Shown in pieces: positions 32,621 to 41,278 of a stretch of 64,000 nucleotides of DNA. The notes under the pieces were generated by a model. The model saw nothing but the letters and a program-made list of their open reading frames with translations, was not told the DNA's origin and searched no databases. Origin of the DNA: UBA1765 sp045629945 (lineage in GTDB: Bacteria > Fibrobacterota > Fibrobacteria > Fibrobacterales > Fibrobacteraceae); NCBI GenBank assembly GCA_045629945.1, contig JAZQSE010000017.1, positions 96,748 through 160,747 of the forward strand. Reading direction: 5' to 3'. Each line of letters starts with the position of its first letter. The stretch's first letter is position 1. The position numbers and the translations under genes were made by a program.

Positions 32621-35269
32621 ATGTCTGAATTTATGACTTCTGCGCAAGTGCGTGAATCTTTTATTAAGTTCTTTGAATCTAAGGAACATTTGTTTGTGCG
32701 TTCTTCGCCTGTTGTGCCTCATGACGATCCGACGCTTATGTTTACGAATGCGGGGATGAATCAGTTTAAGGCCATTTTTTTGGGCGATAATCCGAAGGGT
32801 TGGAAACGAGCTTGTAATAGCCAGAAGTGTATTCGCGTCTCTGGGAAACATAATGATTTAGATGTGGTTGGACGTGATAATTATCACCATACTTTTTTTG
32901 AAATGCTCGGGAATTGGAGCTTTGGTGATTATTATAAGAAGGAAGCGATTGCTTGGGCTTGGGAACTTTTGACTGAAGTTTGGAAGCTTCCAAAAGAACG
33001 CTTGTTTGCGACTGTTTATGAAGATGACGATGAAGCTTGGCAAATTTGGAAGGATGTTTCAGGGCTTCCTGATGATAGAATCATGCGCTTTGATGCTAAG
33101 AGTAATTTCTGGGAAATGGGTGATACAGGCCCGTGCGGTCCTTGTTCAGAAATCCATTACGATCGTGGTGATTTAGCAACTCAAGAGGATACTTTCCGCG
33201 ACCCGATTAAGGGCGTGAATGGCGAAAATGACCGCTACATTGAAATCTGGAATAATGTGTTTATGCAATATGAACGCATTAGTGATGGTAGTTTGATTCC
33301 GCTTAAGGCGAAGAATGTGGATACGGGTATGGGGTTTGAACGTATTTGCTCTATTTTGCAGGGCAAAACGAGTAACTACGATACCGATGTTTTTAGCCCT
33401 ATTATTGCAAAGGTTGCAGAACTTTCTCAAGTGCCTTATTCTGATGGAGTTGATGGAACTCCTCACCGTGTGATTGCTGACCATTTGCGTGCAATTTCTT
33501 TTGCTATTGCTGATGGCGCTCTTCCAAGTAATGAAGGCCGTGGTTATGTGCTTCGTCGTATTCTTCGCCGTGCCAGTCGATTTGCTCGTTTACTTGGCCA
33601 GAAAGAAGCTTTTATTTGTCGCTTGGTTCAGGTACTTGCTGATACTATGGGCGATGCTTTCCCAGAAATTCGTGAGCGTAAGGATTTCGTGACTGAGGTA
33701 ATTAAAAGCGAAGAAGAACGTTTTATTAAAACGCTTGATGCTGGTCTTGAACGCTTTGCGAGTATTGTTGCGGAATTGAATGGCGAAAAGGTTATTCCAG
33801 GAGATAAGGTTTTCCAACTTTATGATACTTATGGTTTCCCTCCGGATTTGACTGGAATTCTTGCAGAGGAAAAAGGCCTTTCTATCGATGAGAAGGGTTT
33901 TGAATCTTGCATGGAAGAACAGAAGGCTCGTGCTCGCGCTAATATGAAGCAGGGCATTAACACTATGGGAACGGAAGGTTGGACTCAATATAGTGAAGTA
34001 AGTACAGAATTTGTGGGTTATGAACTTGCTGTTTGCGAAACAAGGATTGCTCGTTTCCGTGAAGATAAAGGTGTGCTTTCTATTGTGCTTGAAAAATCTC
34101 CGTTCTACGCCGAAATGGGCGGTCAGGTTGGTGATAAGGGTACGCTTGTTGCCGGTGAACTTGAAATTGCTGTGTTTGATACAGTTAAGGTGAATGATAC
34201 TGCTGTTTGCCGTGGAAAGGTGGTGAAGGGTGAAGCTACAGAGGAATCCATGGGACAGACTTTTGTGGCTACTGTTGATGATGAACGCCGTAAGGATATT
34301 CGCAAGAACCATTCGGCCACCCATTTGATTCAAGCAGCTTTGCGAGAAGTTCTTGGAACTCATGTGCAACAGCAGGGTAGTTTTGTTTCTTCTGAAGTTT
34401 TGCGTTTTGACTTTAGTCATTTTAACGCCATGACAGAAGAGGAAATCCAGAAGGTTGAAGATATTGTAAATGCCAAGGTAATGCAATGTCTTCCTGTAGA
34501 TACTCAAGTGATGAATGTAGATGAGGCTAAGGCTAGTGGCGCTATGGCTCTCTTTGGAGAAAAGTATGGCGAAGATGTCCGTGTTGTAAAAATGGGCTCA
34601 GAAGCAGAAGTATTTTCCAGAGAACTTTGTGGTGGCTTGCATGTAAGCTGTACTGGTGAAATTGGCCTTGTAAAGATTGTGAGCGAATCCAGTGTGTCTG
34701 CGGGCGTTCGTCGTATTGAAGCGGTTTCTGGCCGTAATGCGATGCTTCTTTTGCGCACCGGAACAAAGATTCTTTCAGCTCTTCGTGAACAACTTCGCTG
34801 TAAAGATGCTGACTTGTTGGCACGTATTGCTCAGAATTTTGAAAAGACTTTGAGTCTTGAAAAGGCTTTGCAATCTGTTAAACTTGAACTCGCAACTCTT
34901 GCAGCTGCTGATATTTTGCGCGGAGCATTGGATGTTCTTGGGGTGCAACTTTATGTTCGCGAATTTACAATGCCAGAAGACAAGTATAAAGATTTGTTAG
35001 ATGGTGTGCAGAATAAGCTTTCTCCGGATTCTATTGCAGTTATTGCAAATAAGGGTGAAAGTAATGGTAGCATTGCTGTTATGGTGGGTAAAGATATTCA
35101 GGCTAAGGGAATTAAAGCAGGCGATATGGTTAAAGATCTTGCCGCCGCTTGCGGCGGCAAGGGTGGTGGTCGCCCAGATAGAGCCCAGGCAGGAACTCGT
35201 GAACCAGAAAAAATTTCTGCGGCAATTTCAAATGCTAACAATTGGCTTCGAGCAAAACTTGGCGGGTAA
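32621..35269 (+). CDS. alaS: Alanyl-tRNA synthetase
   Basis: Charges tRNA-Ala. The 882-residue protein has the class II catalytic core (VRSSPVVPHDDPTLMFTNAG, HHTFFEMLGNWSFGDY), editing domain with HSATHLIQ and the CGGLHV zinc ligands, and a C-terminal DHHA1-like domain with GGKGGGRPDRAQAG. I start at ATG 32621, preceded by AAAGGAAA, rather than the in-frame ATG at 32573. Lys codons are more often AAG than in neighbouring genes. Followed by a strong terminator. Confidence 0.98.
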   Translation: MSEFMTSAQVRESFIKFFESKEHLFVRSSPVVPHDDPTLMFTNAGMNQFKAIFLGDNPKGWKRACNSQKCIRVSGKHNDLDVVGRDNYHHTFFEMLGNWSFGDYYKKEAIAWAWELLTEVWKLPKERLFATVYEDDDEAWQIWKDVSGLPDDRIMRFDAKSNFWEMGDTGPCGPCSEIHYDRGDLATQEDTFRDPIKGVNGENDRYIEIWNNVFMQYERISDGSLIPLKAKNVDTGMGFERICSILQGKTSNYDTDVFSPIIAKVAELSQVPYSDGVDGTPHRVIADHLRAISFAIADGALPSNEGRGYVLRRILRRASRFARLLGQKEAFICRLVQVLADTMGDAFPEIRERKDFVTEVIKSEEERFIKTLDAGLERFASIVAELNGEKVIPGDKVFQLYDTYGFPPDLTGILAEEKGLSIDEKGFESCMEEQKARARANMKQGINTMGTEGWTQYSEVSTEFVGYELAVCETRIARFREDKGVLSIVLEKSPFYAEMGGQVGDKGTLVAGELEIAVFDTVKVNDTAVCRGKVVKGEATEESMGQTFVATVDDERRKDIRKNHSATHLIQAALREVLGTHVQQQGSFVSSEVLRFDFSHFNAMTEEEIQKVEDIVNAKVMQCLPVDTQVMNVDEAKASGAMALFGEKYGEDVRVVKMGSEAEVFSRELCGGLHVSCTGEIGLVKIVSESSVSAGVRRIEAVSGRNAMLLLRTGTKILSALREQLRCKDADLLARIAQNFEKTLSLEKALQSVKLELATLAAADILRGALDVLGVQLYVREFTMPEDKYKDLLDGVQNKLSPDSIAVIANKGESNGSIAVMVGKDIQAKGIKAGDMVKDLAAACGGKGGGRPDRAQAGTREPEKISAAISNANNWLRAKLGG

Positions 35270-35302
35270 TATTTTATAAAAAACTTGCTGATTGACTAAT
35301 GA

Positions 35303-35334
35303 AAAAAGGAATCATATCAATATGATTCCTTTTT
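35303..35334 (+). terminator. Terminator after alaS
   Basis: GGAATCATAT (35308-35317) pairs with ATATGATTCC (35320-35329) with a 2-nt loop; flanking A5 and T5 extend the stem to 15 bp. Confidence 0.85.
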
Positions 35335-35459
35335 ATGCTTTATAGTCTTTGTCGAAATAATAAAATTGCAAAATCTAAAACTAAATTAGATAGAAATTGT
35401 GCTTTCAAAAAAACATAAATTGTTTTTATAAATGTAAAAACAAAATGTATTTGAGTAGG

Positions 35460-36473
35460 TTAAATATTACTGAACTTTTTAAAATATTTTTTTTCTTCAG
35501 TTAAATCTAAACCGTTGAATTTTGCTTCTAATTCTTTTGCTTTTTGTAAGTTCATGGAGACGAATTTTTTTGTAGAAGGAGAATGAATATCTTTAATATT
35601 ATGTTGAGCAGATTTTAAAAATTTTTCTACTTCAGTAATGCTGTTTTTGAATTCTTCGCTACAATAGGTTGTAATCATTTTTTCAAAAATGTATTCTTCG
35701 GCTGTGTCTGATAAATGAATCATATCATTATCATAAAAGCGATAATCGCGTAATTCATCCATAACAATTTCATAGCTTGGAAAATATTCTAAAGAAATAT
35801 TTTTATCTGAAAAATTTTGGATGACTTTTTGAATGGCTAAATGGAGTGTTGATTTTGAAAGTGTGTTTTCGTGGAAACCATCTGCTAAATGCCTTAATGG
35901 AGAAACGGTAAAAACGATATTCAATTTCTCTTTGTTTTGTTTGATTTGAATTAAATAGCGTACGATATTTTCTAAAGCATTTGTTGCTTGTTCAACAGAA
36001 ATTAATTCTCGTGAAAAAAGTTCAGGATTTTGTCTGTGACAATTAAAAACGGGTTTGCCAGAACTTTTTAAAAAGTAAACGAATGCAGTTCCTAAAGTGA
36101 TAAAAATAAAATCGGCTTGTTCTAAAAAATTTAAAGTCTTGAGAGACGCTGAATTCAAATTATCAATGCATTCTTTTTCTGTTCTAGCTGAAAGAATGCT
36201 ATGAGCATAAAAAGAATGCCAAACATTATCTTTAAAATCCTGGAAAACATGAAGGCTATTAAAAGAAGTTCTCGCTTGTATGTTTTTGAAAAAATCACTT
36301 AAAGATAGTGGATTGTAAACAGTTCCAAAAGGGTTTGCTAAAACTTGAAATTTTTTATTTGCAAAAAGCTTTGAAATGTTATCGGCAAAACAAGAACCGA
36401 AAAAAGCAAGTTTCTTTGAATAATCAATTTTAGAACTTGCTTTTGGTATTTCGATTTTTGTTAAAAGGTTCAA
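35460..36473 (-). CDS. GSCFA-domain protein
   Basis: A 337-residue protein with the domain-defining motif in KLAFFGSCFADNISKLF, followed by VLANPFGTVYNP, the aspartate/Ser-hydrolase-like block FIFITLGTAFVYF, and VFTVSPLRHLADGFHEN. The GSCFA group is related to SGNH hydrolases and is mostly found in polysaccharide contexts; substrate unknown. It follows the GGDEF-like gene on the same strand with 24 bases between. Confidence 0.88.
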   Translation of the reverse strand: MNLLTKIEIPKASSKIDYSKKLAFFGSCFADNISKLFANKKFQVLANPFGTVYNPLSLSDFFKNIQARTSFNSLHVFQDFKDNVWHSFYAHSILSARTEKECIDNLNSASLKTLNFLEQADFIFITLGTAFVYFLKSSGKPVFNCHRQNPELFSRELISVEQATNALENIVRYLIQIKQNKEKLNIVFTVSPLRHLADGFHENTLSKSTLHLAIQKVIQNFSDKNISLEYFPSYEIVMDELRDYRFYDNDMIHLSDTAEEYIFEKMITTYCSEEFKNSITEVEKFLKSAQHNIKDIHSPSTKKFVSMNLQKAKELEAKFNGLDLTEEKKYFKKFSNI

Positions 36474-36497
36474 AAGAACTTTCTCGCCAAATAATTT

Positions 36498-37820
36498 TTA
36501 AGAACGAATGTCTGCTGATGTGATAACTTGGTTTTTGCCCTTATGGAATGCTTCTTGAAGAGCAATAAAAGCATTGTCTAAAAGTTCGTTTGCGTCATGA
36601 GCAAATTGAGGGAAAACAGAAACGCCAATGCTTAAAGTTGATTTTAAAATCAAATCGCCATAAACAATTTCTAAACCATCAATTTCTTTTCGGATTTTTT
36701 CAGCACGTTCTTTTGTAATGGAAAAGTCTGCACCAGGTAATATAATACAGAACAAGTCATCTTTATAACGACAAGGAATGTCTTCTGTACGGATATAACG
36801 AGGTAATCTTTGTCCAATTTCCCAAAGTAATTGGTCAGAGACTTTTTGACCATAAGTTCCTTGGAAAAATTCAAAAGAATCAGGATAAATCATAATGATG
36901 CCAATAGGTTGTTTATGGCGTCTTGCTGAAGCAATTTCTCTGTTAAGAGATTCTTCCATATGGCGCGCATTAAAAAGACCTGTAGACATGTCGCGGATAT
37001 TGTGTTTTTCAAAAAGAATGTTCAGATGCTGGTTTGCAGAAAATAAACCAAGGAGACTGCTTGAAAGTTTAAGATATAATTTTAAGAAATTAATTTCTTT
37101 GGCAGTCCGGTTTGGAACATAAACGGATAACAAGCCAAAATGTTCGTCAAGCCCTTCAATAGGCACGCAGAAAGATACACCATTAGAATGATTTTCTAAA
37201 TGAGTACAACCACAGGAACTTTCTGGATTAGCAAAATCATGAATAATTAAATCGCCCTGAGTGAAACTTGCACAAGCTGATGGACGGATAATATCTTCTG
37301 TTGGAAGTATTTCACCATAATTAAAAATGACTCCCATTTCAGATTCATTCCCGTTATACATGTAAAGAACGCCAGAAGAATCCGGAAACATTTCTTGTAG
37401 GAATTGTTGGTAGCTTGTAATAGTTTCTTCAAAAGGACGGTTCTTTAAAATTTTGCGTAAGAAAGCATTCCAGGGTTCGACAGGGAATACTGGTTCGGCA
37501 GTTTCTGCTGGAACTTCTTCTGGCATAGGTTCTGTTTCTTTTTCAGGCTCAAGAATTGAAGTTTCAGATACTGTCGCATTAGAGGCGAACTTTAAACGTT
37601 CCTGTTCAAATTCTGATTCTTTTTCGGCTAAAGTTTCTTTAAGCTTATGTTTGTATGATAAAGATACAAGTAAAAGCGTAAAGAGAGAAACTAAAGTGCC
37701 CCAAGAACCCAATAAAATAAGTTTGAGGAAATTGGTTAAAGAACCTTCGGGGATTGCCATTAAAATGAAAAATCCGCACCAGAAAAAGATAATCCAAAAA
37801 ATAAGCCATTTTCTATTCAT
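36498..37820 (-). CDS. Membrane GAF-GGDEF protein with degenerate active site
   Basis: A 440-residue protein with two N-terminal membrane helices (about residues 5-55), an acidic linker, a GAF-like sensory domain (about 130-280) and a C-terminal GGDEF fold (STGLFNARHMEESLNREIA, IGIIMIYPDSFEFFQGTYGQ). The catalytic motif expected as RYGGDEF reads RYKDDLF, losing both glycines and the glutamate, so cyclic-di-GMP synthesis is unlikely. It may be an effector or a signalling scaffold. The divergent radical-SAM gene shares its upstream region. Confidence 0.85.
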   Translation of the reverse strand: MNRKWLIFWIIFFWCGFFILMAIPEGSLTNFLKLILLGSWGTLVSLFTLLLVSLSYKHKLKETLAEKESEFEQERLKFASNATVSETSILEPEKETEPMPEEVPAETAEPVFPVEPWNAFLRKILKNRPFEETITSYQQFLQEMFPDSSGVLYMYNGNESEMGVIFNYGEILPTEDIIRPSACASFTQGDLIIHDFANPESSCGCTHLENHSNGVSFCVPIEGLDEHFGLLSVYVPNRTAKEINFLKLYLKLSSSLLGLFSANQHLNILFEKHNIRDMSTGLFNARHMEESLNREIASARRHKQPIGIIMIYPDSFEFFQGTYGQKVSDQLLWEIGQRLPRYIRTEDIPCRYKDDLFCIILPGADFSITKERAEKIRKEIDGLEIVYGDLILKSTLSIGVSVFPQFAHDANELLDNAFIALQEAFHKGKNQVITSADIRS

Positions 37821-37873
37821 ATTTTAAATTTACTTTATTCCTTTTTGAAAAGTAGCCTTGCTATCTTTGTAAT

Positions 37874-40447
37874 ATGAATATTTTTGAAAAATTAGGTTTA
37901 GTTCTTCCTGGTGTAGAAAATCCTGCACGTTATATTGGCGGTGAAGCAAATAGTGTTGTAAAAAAACATTCACAAATGCTTGCCAAAATGGCTTTTGTTT
38001 TCCCGGATATTTATGAAATCGGGATGTCTAATAACGGGATGCGGATTCTTTACCATGTTATTAATCGAGAACCCGATTTACTTTGTGAAGTGGCTTTTGC
38101 TCCTTGGGATGATATGGCAAAAGAAATGCGTCGTTTAGAAATCCCGCTTTACACACATGCTACTTATACGCCAGTAAAAGATTTTGAAGCTATAGGAATG
38201 TCATTACAGACAGAATTGAATTTTACAAATGTTCCCTATGTACTTGAATTAGTGGGGGTTGAAGCATTTTCTTCAAATCGTAAAGAGGAAGACCCGATTG
38301 TTTTAGGCGGCGGGCCTGCAATGGCAAACCCAGAACCTGTTGCTGATTTTTTTGATGCGTTTATGATTGGCGATGGTGAAGAGGTTATTGTTAAAGTATT
38401 ACGTTGTATTGGGAATGCAAGAAAAGAAAATGTCTCGAAAAAAGAAATTTTAAAAAGATTATCTCTTATTGATGGTGTTTATGTTCCATCATTACGGGAA
38501 GTGAAAAAAGGTGAGTTTGAACAATGGATTCCAAAAGAAGAAGCCAGAGGTTCTTATGAAAAGACAAATGGTGTTCGGCGTTTGTTTATCCCTAAAATGA
38601 ACCCAGCGGATTACCCGACTAAAAATTTGATTGCCAATATGCCGCTTGTTCATAATCGGTTTAGTGTTGAAGTGATGCGAGGTTGTGCACAAGGTTGTAG
38701 ATTTTGTCAGGCCGGTATCTGGTACAGACCTTGTAGAGAGTTAGATGCAGATGATGTTTTGGATATTGCGAAAAAAGGAATTTGTGAAACGGGTGAAAGA
38801 GAACTTGGGCTTCTTAGTCTTTCAACAGCAGATTATAAACCAGTTGAAGCATTGACCGATTCAATTATTGATGATCCTTTTTTTGATAAAGTAGATGTTT
38901 CTTTACCAAGTATTCGAGTAAATTCTTTTGGGCAAACGTTAGCAGGGAAAGTGGCTGCATTGAAAGGTGGACGCAGTGCCACATTTGCTCCTGAAACGGG
39001 TTCAGAAAGAATCCGAAAAATGATAAATAAAACAATTACTGACCAAGATATGTATAATGCAGCAGAACATGCTTTTGCGGCTGACTTTAATAAGATAAAA
39101 CTTTATACAATGGTTGGTTTCCCGACAGAAAATCTAGAAGACATGGAGGCTTTTTGTAGCCTAATTGAAAATCTTGTCCGTATTGGGAAAAAGCATAGAA
39201 AAAATTTCCAGATTGCTGTAAGCATAGGAATTTTAATTCCAAAAGCATTTACAGGTTTGCAATGGGCTCCTTTTATGGAAAAAGAAAAAGCTCTTGAACA
39301 TATTCGATTTGTTAGAGAACGCTTTTTTAAACACCCGAACGTGCGCATCACTTGGTCTTCTTGGGAAACTTCTATGCTTGAAGCTTTTTATAGTCGGGGA
39401 GATAGAAGTCTTTCATCTTTGATTTATGCGGCTTATAAAAAAGGCCTTATTTTTGAAAGTGATGCGTATCGTATTAAACCAGAAATTTGGCAAGAAGTTT
39501 TTGCAGAAGCAAATTATGATGTTTCCTGGATTTATGCCACTCGTTCTTTAGATGCTGTTTTCCCTTGGGATTTTATTCATGCAGGAACGACAAAAGCTTA
39601 TTTGCAAAGAGAATGGGAAAAAGCTTTTGACCCGAATTCTTTACCAGTTCCAAATTGTAAATGGGGGGATTGTCAAAAATGTGGAATTCCTGGATTTGGT
39701 GGTGAAATACGTTTAGCAGAAGCTCCAAAACGTTATGCCGCAGTGAGTCGTACACCAGAAGAAATAGTTGAATTAGTGGCTTCTCGTAGACCAAAGCAAG
39801 GTGATTCGTATTTGTATAAACTTACATTTAAGAAAACTGGAATTAGTCGTTTTTTACCCCATCATAATACAATGGGCTTTTTTGAAAGAGCGTTTTTCTG
39901 CGCCGGAATCCCCATAAAATTTAGTGAAGGTTTTAGCCCTAAGCCAAGGATTGTGAATTTAGGCGCTCTTCCTCTTGGTTTAGAAACTTATTGCGATGTA
40001 GTTAGTATTGAACTTTTAGAAAAATTAGACCTTTCTGAAAAAGCATTACCACTTCTTTTAGAAAAGTTGAATAAAATATTCCCACAGGGAATGGAAATTG
40101 TAAATATTGAACCTTTAGCAGAAAAATTGTCTAAAACGCCGCCAAAGTCAATGCTTTTTGCTTACAAGGTAGATAGTGTTCCAAATGGATTGACAGAAGC
40201 TTTAGCTTCTAAAACACTTCCTAAAATAGTGAATCATCGTGGACAAGAAATAGATTTGAATACTCAAATCTTAGATATTGCATACGAACAAGGAGAACTT
40301 TTAATTTGCTTACGTTGTAATGGACAAGGAGCGACAGTTAGTCCATACAATGTTTATGCTGCACTTCTTGATGTAGAATATGATGCTTGTCACTTGAATG
40401 AAACAGCAAGGCGTTTTTTAATCAGAAAACTTGCAATGAATTATTGA
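37874..40447 (+). CDS. Radical SAM protein with C-terminal DUF2344 domain
   Basis: An 857-residue fusion. The N-terminal B12-binding-like part contains GGGPAMANPEPVADFFDAF; the radical SAM core has the CxxxCxxC cluster site in RGCAQGCRFCQAG; from about residue 640 follows DUF2344 (YLYKLTFKKTGISRFLPHHN, IPIKFSEGFSPKPRIVNLG). This TIGR03960-type fusion is widespread in bacteria and often near ribosome or RNA modification genes; the substrate is not settled to my knowledge. A GGDEF-like gene is divergent upstream. Confidence 0.92.
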   Translation: MNIFEKLGLVLPGVENPARYIGGEANSVVKKHSQMLAKMAFVFPDIYEIGMSNNGMRILYHVINREPDLLCEVAFAPWDDMAKEMRRLEIPLYTHATYTPVKDFEAIGMSLQTELNFTNVPYVLELVGVEAFSSNRKEEDPIVLGGGPAMANPEPVADFFDAFMIGDGEEVIVKVLRCIGNARKENVSKKEILKRLSLIDGVYVPSLREVKKGEFEQWIPKEEARGSYEKTNGVRRLFIPKMNPADYPTKNLIANMPLVHNRFSVEVMRGCAQGCRFCQAGIWYRPCRELDADDVLDIAKKGICETGERELGLLSLSTADYKPVEALTDSIIDDPFFDKVDVSLPSIRVNSFGQTLAGKVAALKGGRSATFAPETGSERIRKMINKTITDQDMYNAAEHAFAADFNKIKLYTMVGFPTENLEDMEAFCSLIENLVRIGKKHRKNFQIAVSIGILIPKAFTGLQWAPFMEKEKALEHIRFVRERFFKHPNVRITWSSWETSMLEAFYSRGDRSLSSLIYAAYKKGLIFESDAYRIKPEIWQEVFAEANYDVSWIYATRSLDAVFPWDFIHAGTTKAYLQREWEKAFDPNSLPVPNCKWGDCQKCGIPGFGGEIRLAEAPKRYAAVSRTPEEIVELVASRRPKQGDSYLYKLTFKKTGISRFLPHHNTMGFFERAFFCAGIPIKFSEGFSPKPRIVNLGALPLGLETYCDVVSIELLEKLDLSEKALPLLLEKLNKIFPQGMEIVNIEPLAEKLSKTPPKSMLFAYKVDSVPNGLTEALASKTLPKIVNHRGQEIDLNTQILDIAYEQGELLICLRCNGQGATVSPYNVYAALLDVEYDACHLNETARRFLIRKLAMNY

Positions 40448-40471
40448 AAAAGGAAATAAATAAACTATATT
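40444..40471 (+). promoter_or_regulatory. Promoter of the acidic outer-membrane protein gene
   Basis: TTGAAA (40444-40449), 16-base spacer, TATATT (40466-40471); AAGGAG at 40490-40495 then serves the ATG at 40502. Confidence 0.6.
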
Positions 40472-40501
40472 CAATGAAACAATATTTTTAAGGAGTTTTG
40501 T

Positions 40502-41203
40502 ATGAAAAAATCATTTTTCGCTGTAGTAACAGCCTTGTCTTTGGCAGGCTTTGGTTTTGCTCAGGATGAATACGAAGAAGAAGTTGTTTATGAAGAAGTA
40601 GCTGAAGACGAAGCTCCAGCTGCTGCTGAAGAGGGAGAAGTCGTCTACGAAGAAGTAGAAGAAGAGGAAGCCGCTCCAGCACCAAAAAAGGCACCAAAGC
40701 CTAAAAAACCATCTGTTCCAAACGCTAACGGTAAAATTGGTATTGGTGCAGAACTTACAGGTTTAGACGCTATTCGTATTGTTTATAACTTAGATGCGTC
40801 TTTAGGTATCGTTGGTCTTCTTGGTATGGAATATTATTCTATTGAAGCAGAAGCTTCTCAAGCAGGTATGACCGTAACTACAGATGATGGTGGCTTTGGT
40901 ATTATGCTTGGTTTAGGTGTTATTTACACAATGCCAACATCTTTCTTGCCAATGTTCTTTGAAGGTGATATTACATTTGCTACAGAACCAACAGATGAAA
41001 TTGCTCATGCATTCTCTGGAGCATCAGCATTTGGCTTAGATTTCTACTTGGGTGCAAAAGCAACTGTTGTAAAGTCATTTGAAATTGCTGGTCAAATTGG
41101 TCTTGGTTTCTCTTATTCTTGGTGGGAAGCTGGTGGACTTGAATACTCCGTTTTGGATCTTGGCTTGAAAACAAAGGTCTATGCAACCTGGTACTTCATG
41201 TAA
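40502..41203 (+). CDS. Secreted outer-membrane protein with acidic N-terminal segment
   Basis: A 233-residue protein with signal peptide MKKSFFAVVTALSLAGFGFA, then a very acidic stretch with repeated VVYEEV units (about residues 22-60), a Lys/Pro linker (APKKAPKPKKPS) and a beta-barrel-like domain with alternating Gly/aromatic strands ending in VYATWYFM. Glu-rich repeats next to a short Lys/Pro linker suggest a flexible surface or periplasmic spacer. No family assigned. Own promoter and terminator, so a single-gene unit. Confidence 0.75.
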   Translation: MKKSFFAVVTALSLAGFGFAQDEYEEEVVYEEVAEDEAPAAAEEGEVVYEEVEEEEAAPAPKKAPKPKKPSVPNANGKIGIGAELTGLDAIRIVYNLDASLGIVGLLGMEYYSIEAEASQAGMTVTTDDGGFGIMLGLGVIYTMPTSFLPMFFEGDITFATEPTDEIAHAFSGASAFGLDFYLGAKATVVKSFEIAGQIGLGFSYSWWEAGGLEYSVLDLGLKTKVYATWYFM

Positions 41204-41220
41204 TTTTATTTAATTGTTGA

Positions 41221-41252
41221 AAGCTCGGGGCTTAGCCCCGAGCTTTTCTTTT
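41221..41252 (+). terminator. Terminator after the acidic outer-membrane protein gene
   Basis: AAAGCTCGGGGC (41221-41232) with GCCCCGAGCTTT (41236-41247), TTA loop, 12 bp, followed by T-rich sequence. Confidence 0.9.
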
Positions 41253-41278
41253 TTTAGATTTTTTTAAATTTTATAATT

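Noticed and set aside
33590..34507. 305-codon minus-strand frame inside alaS
   Set aside because: Antisense shadow of alaS with no family resemblance or ribosome site.
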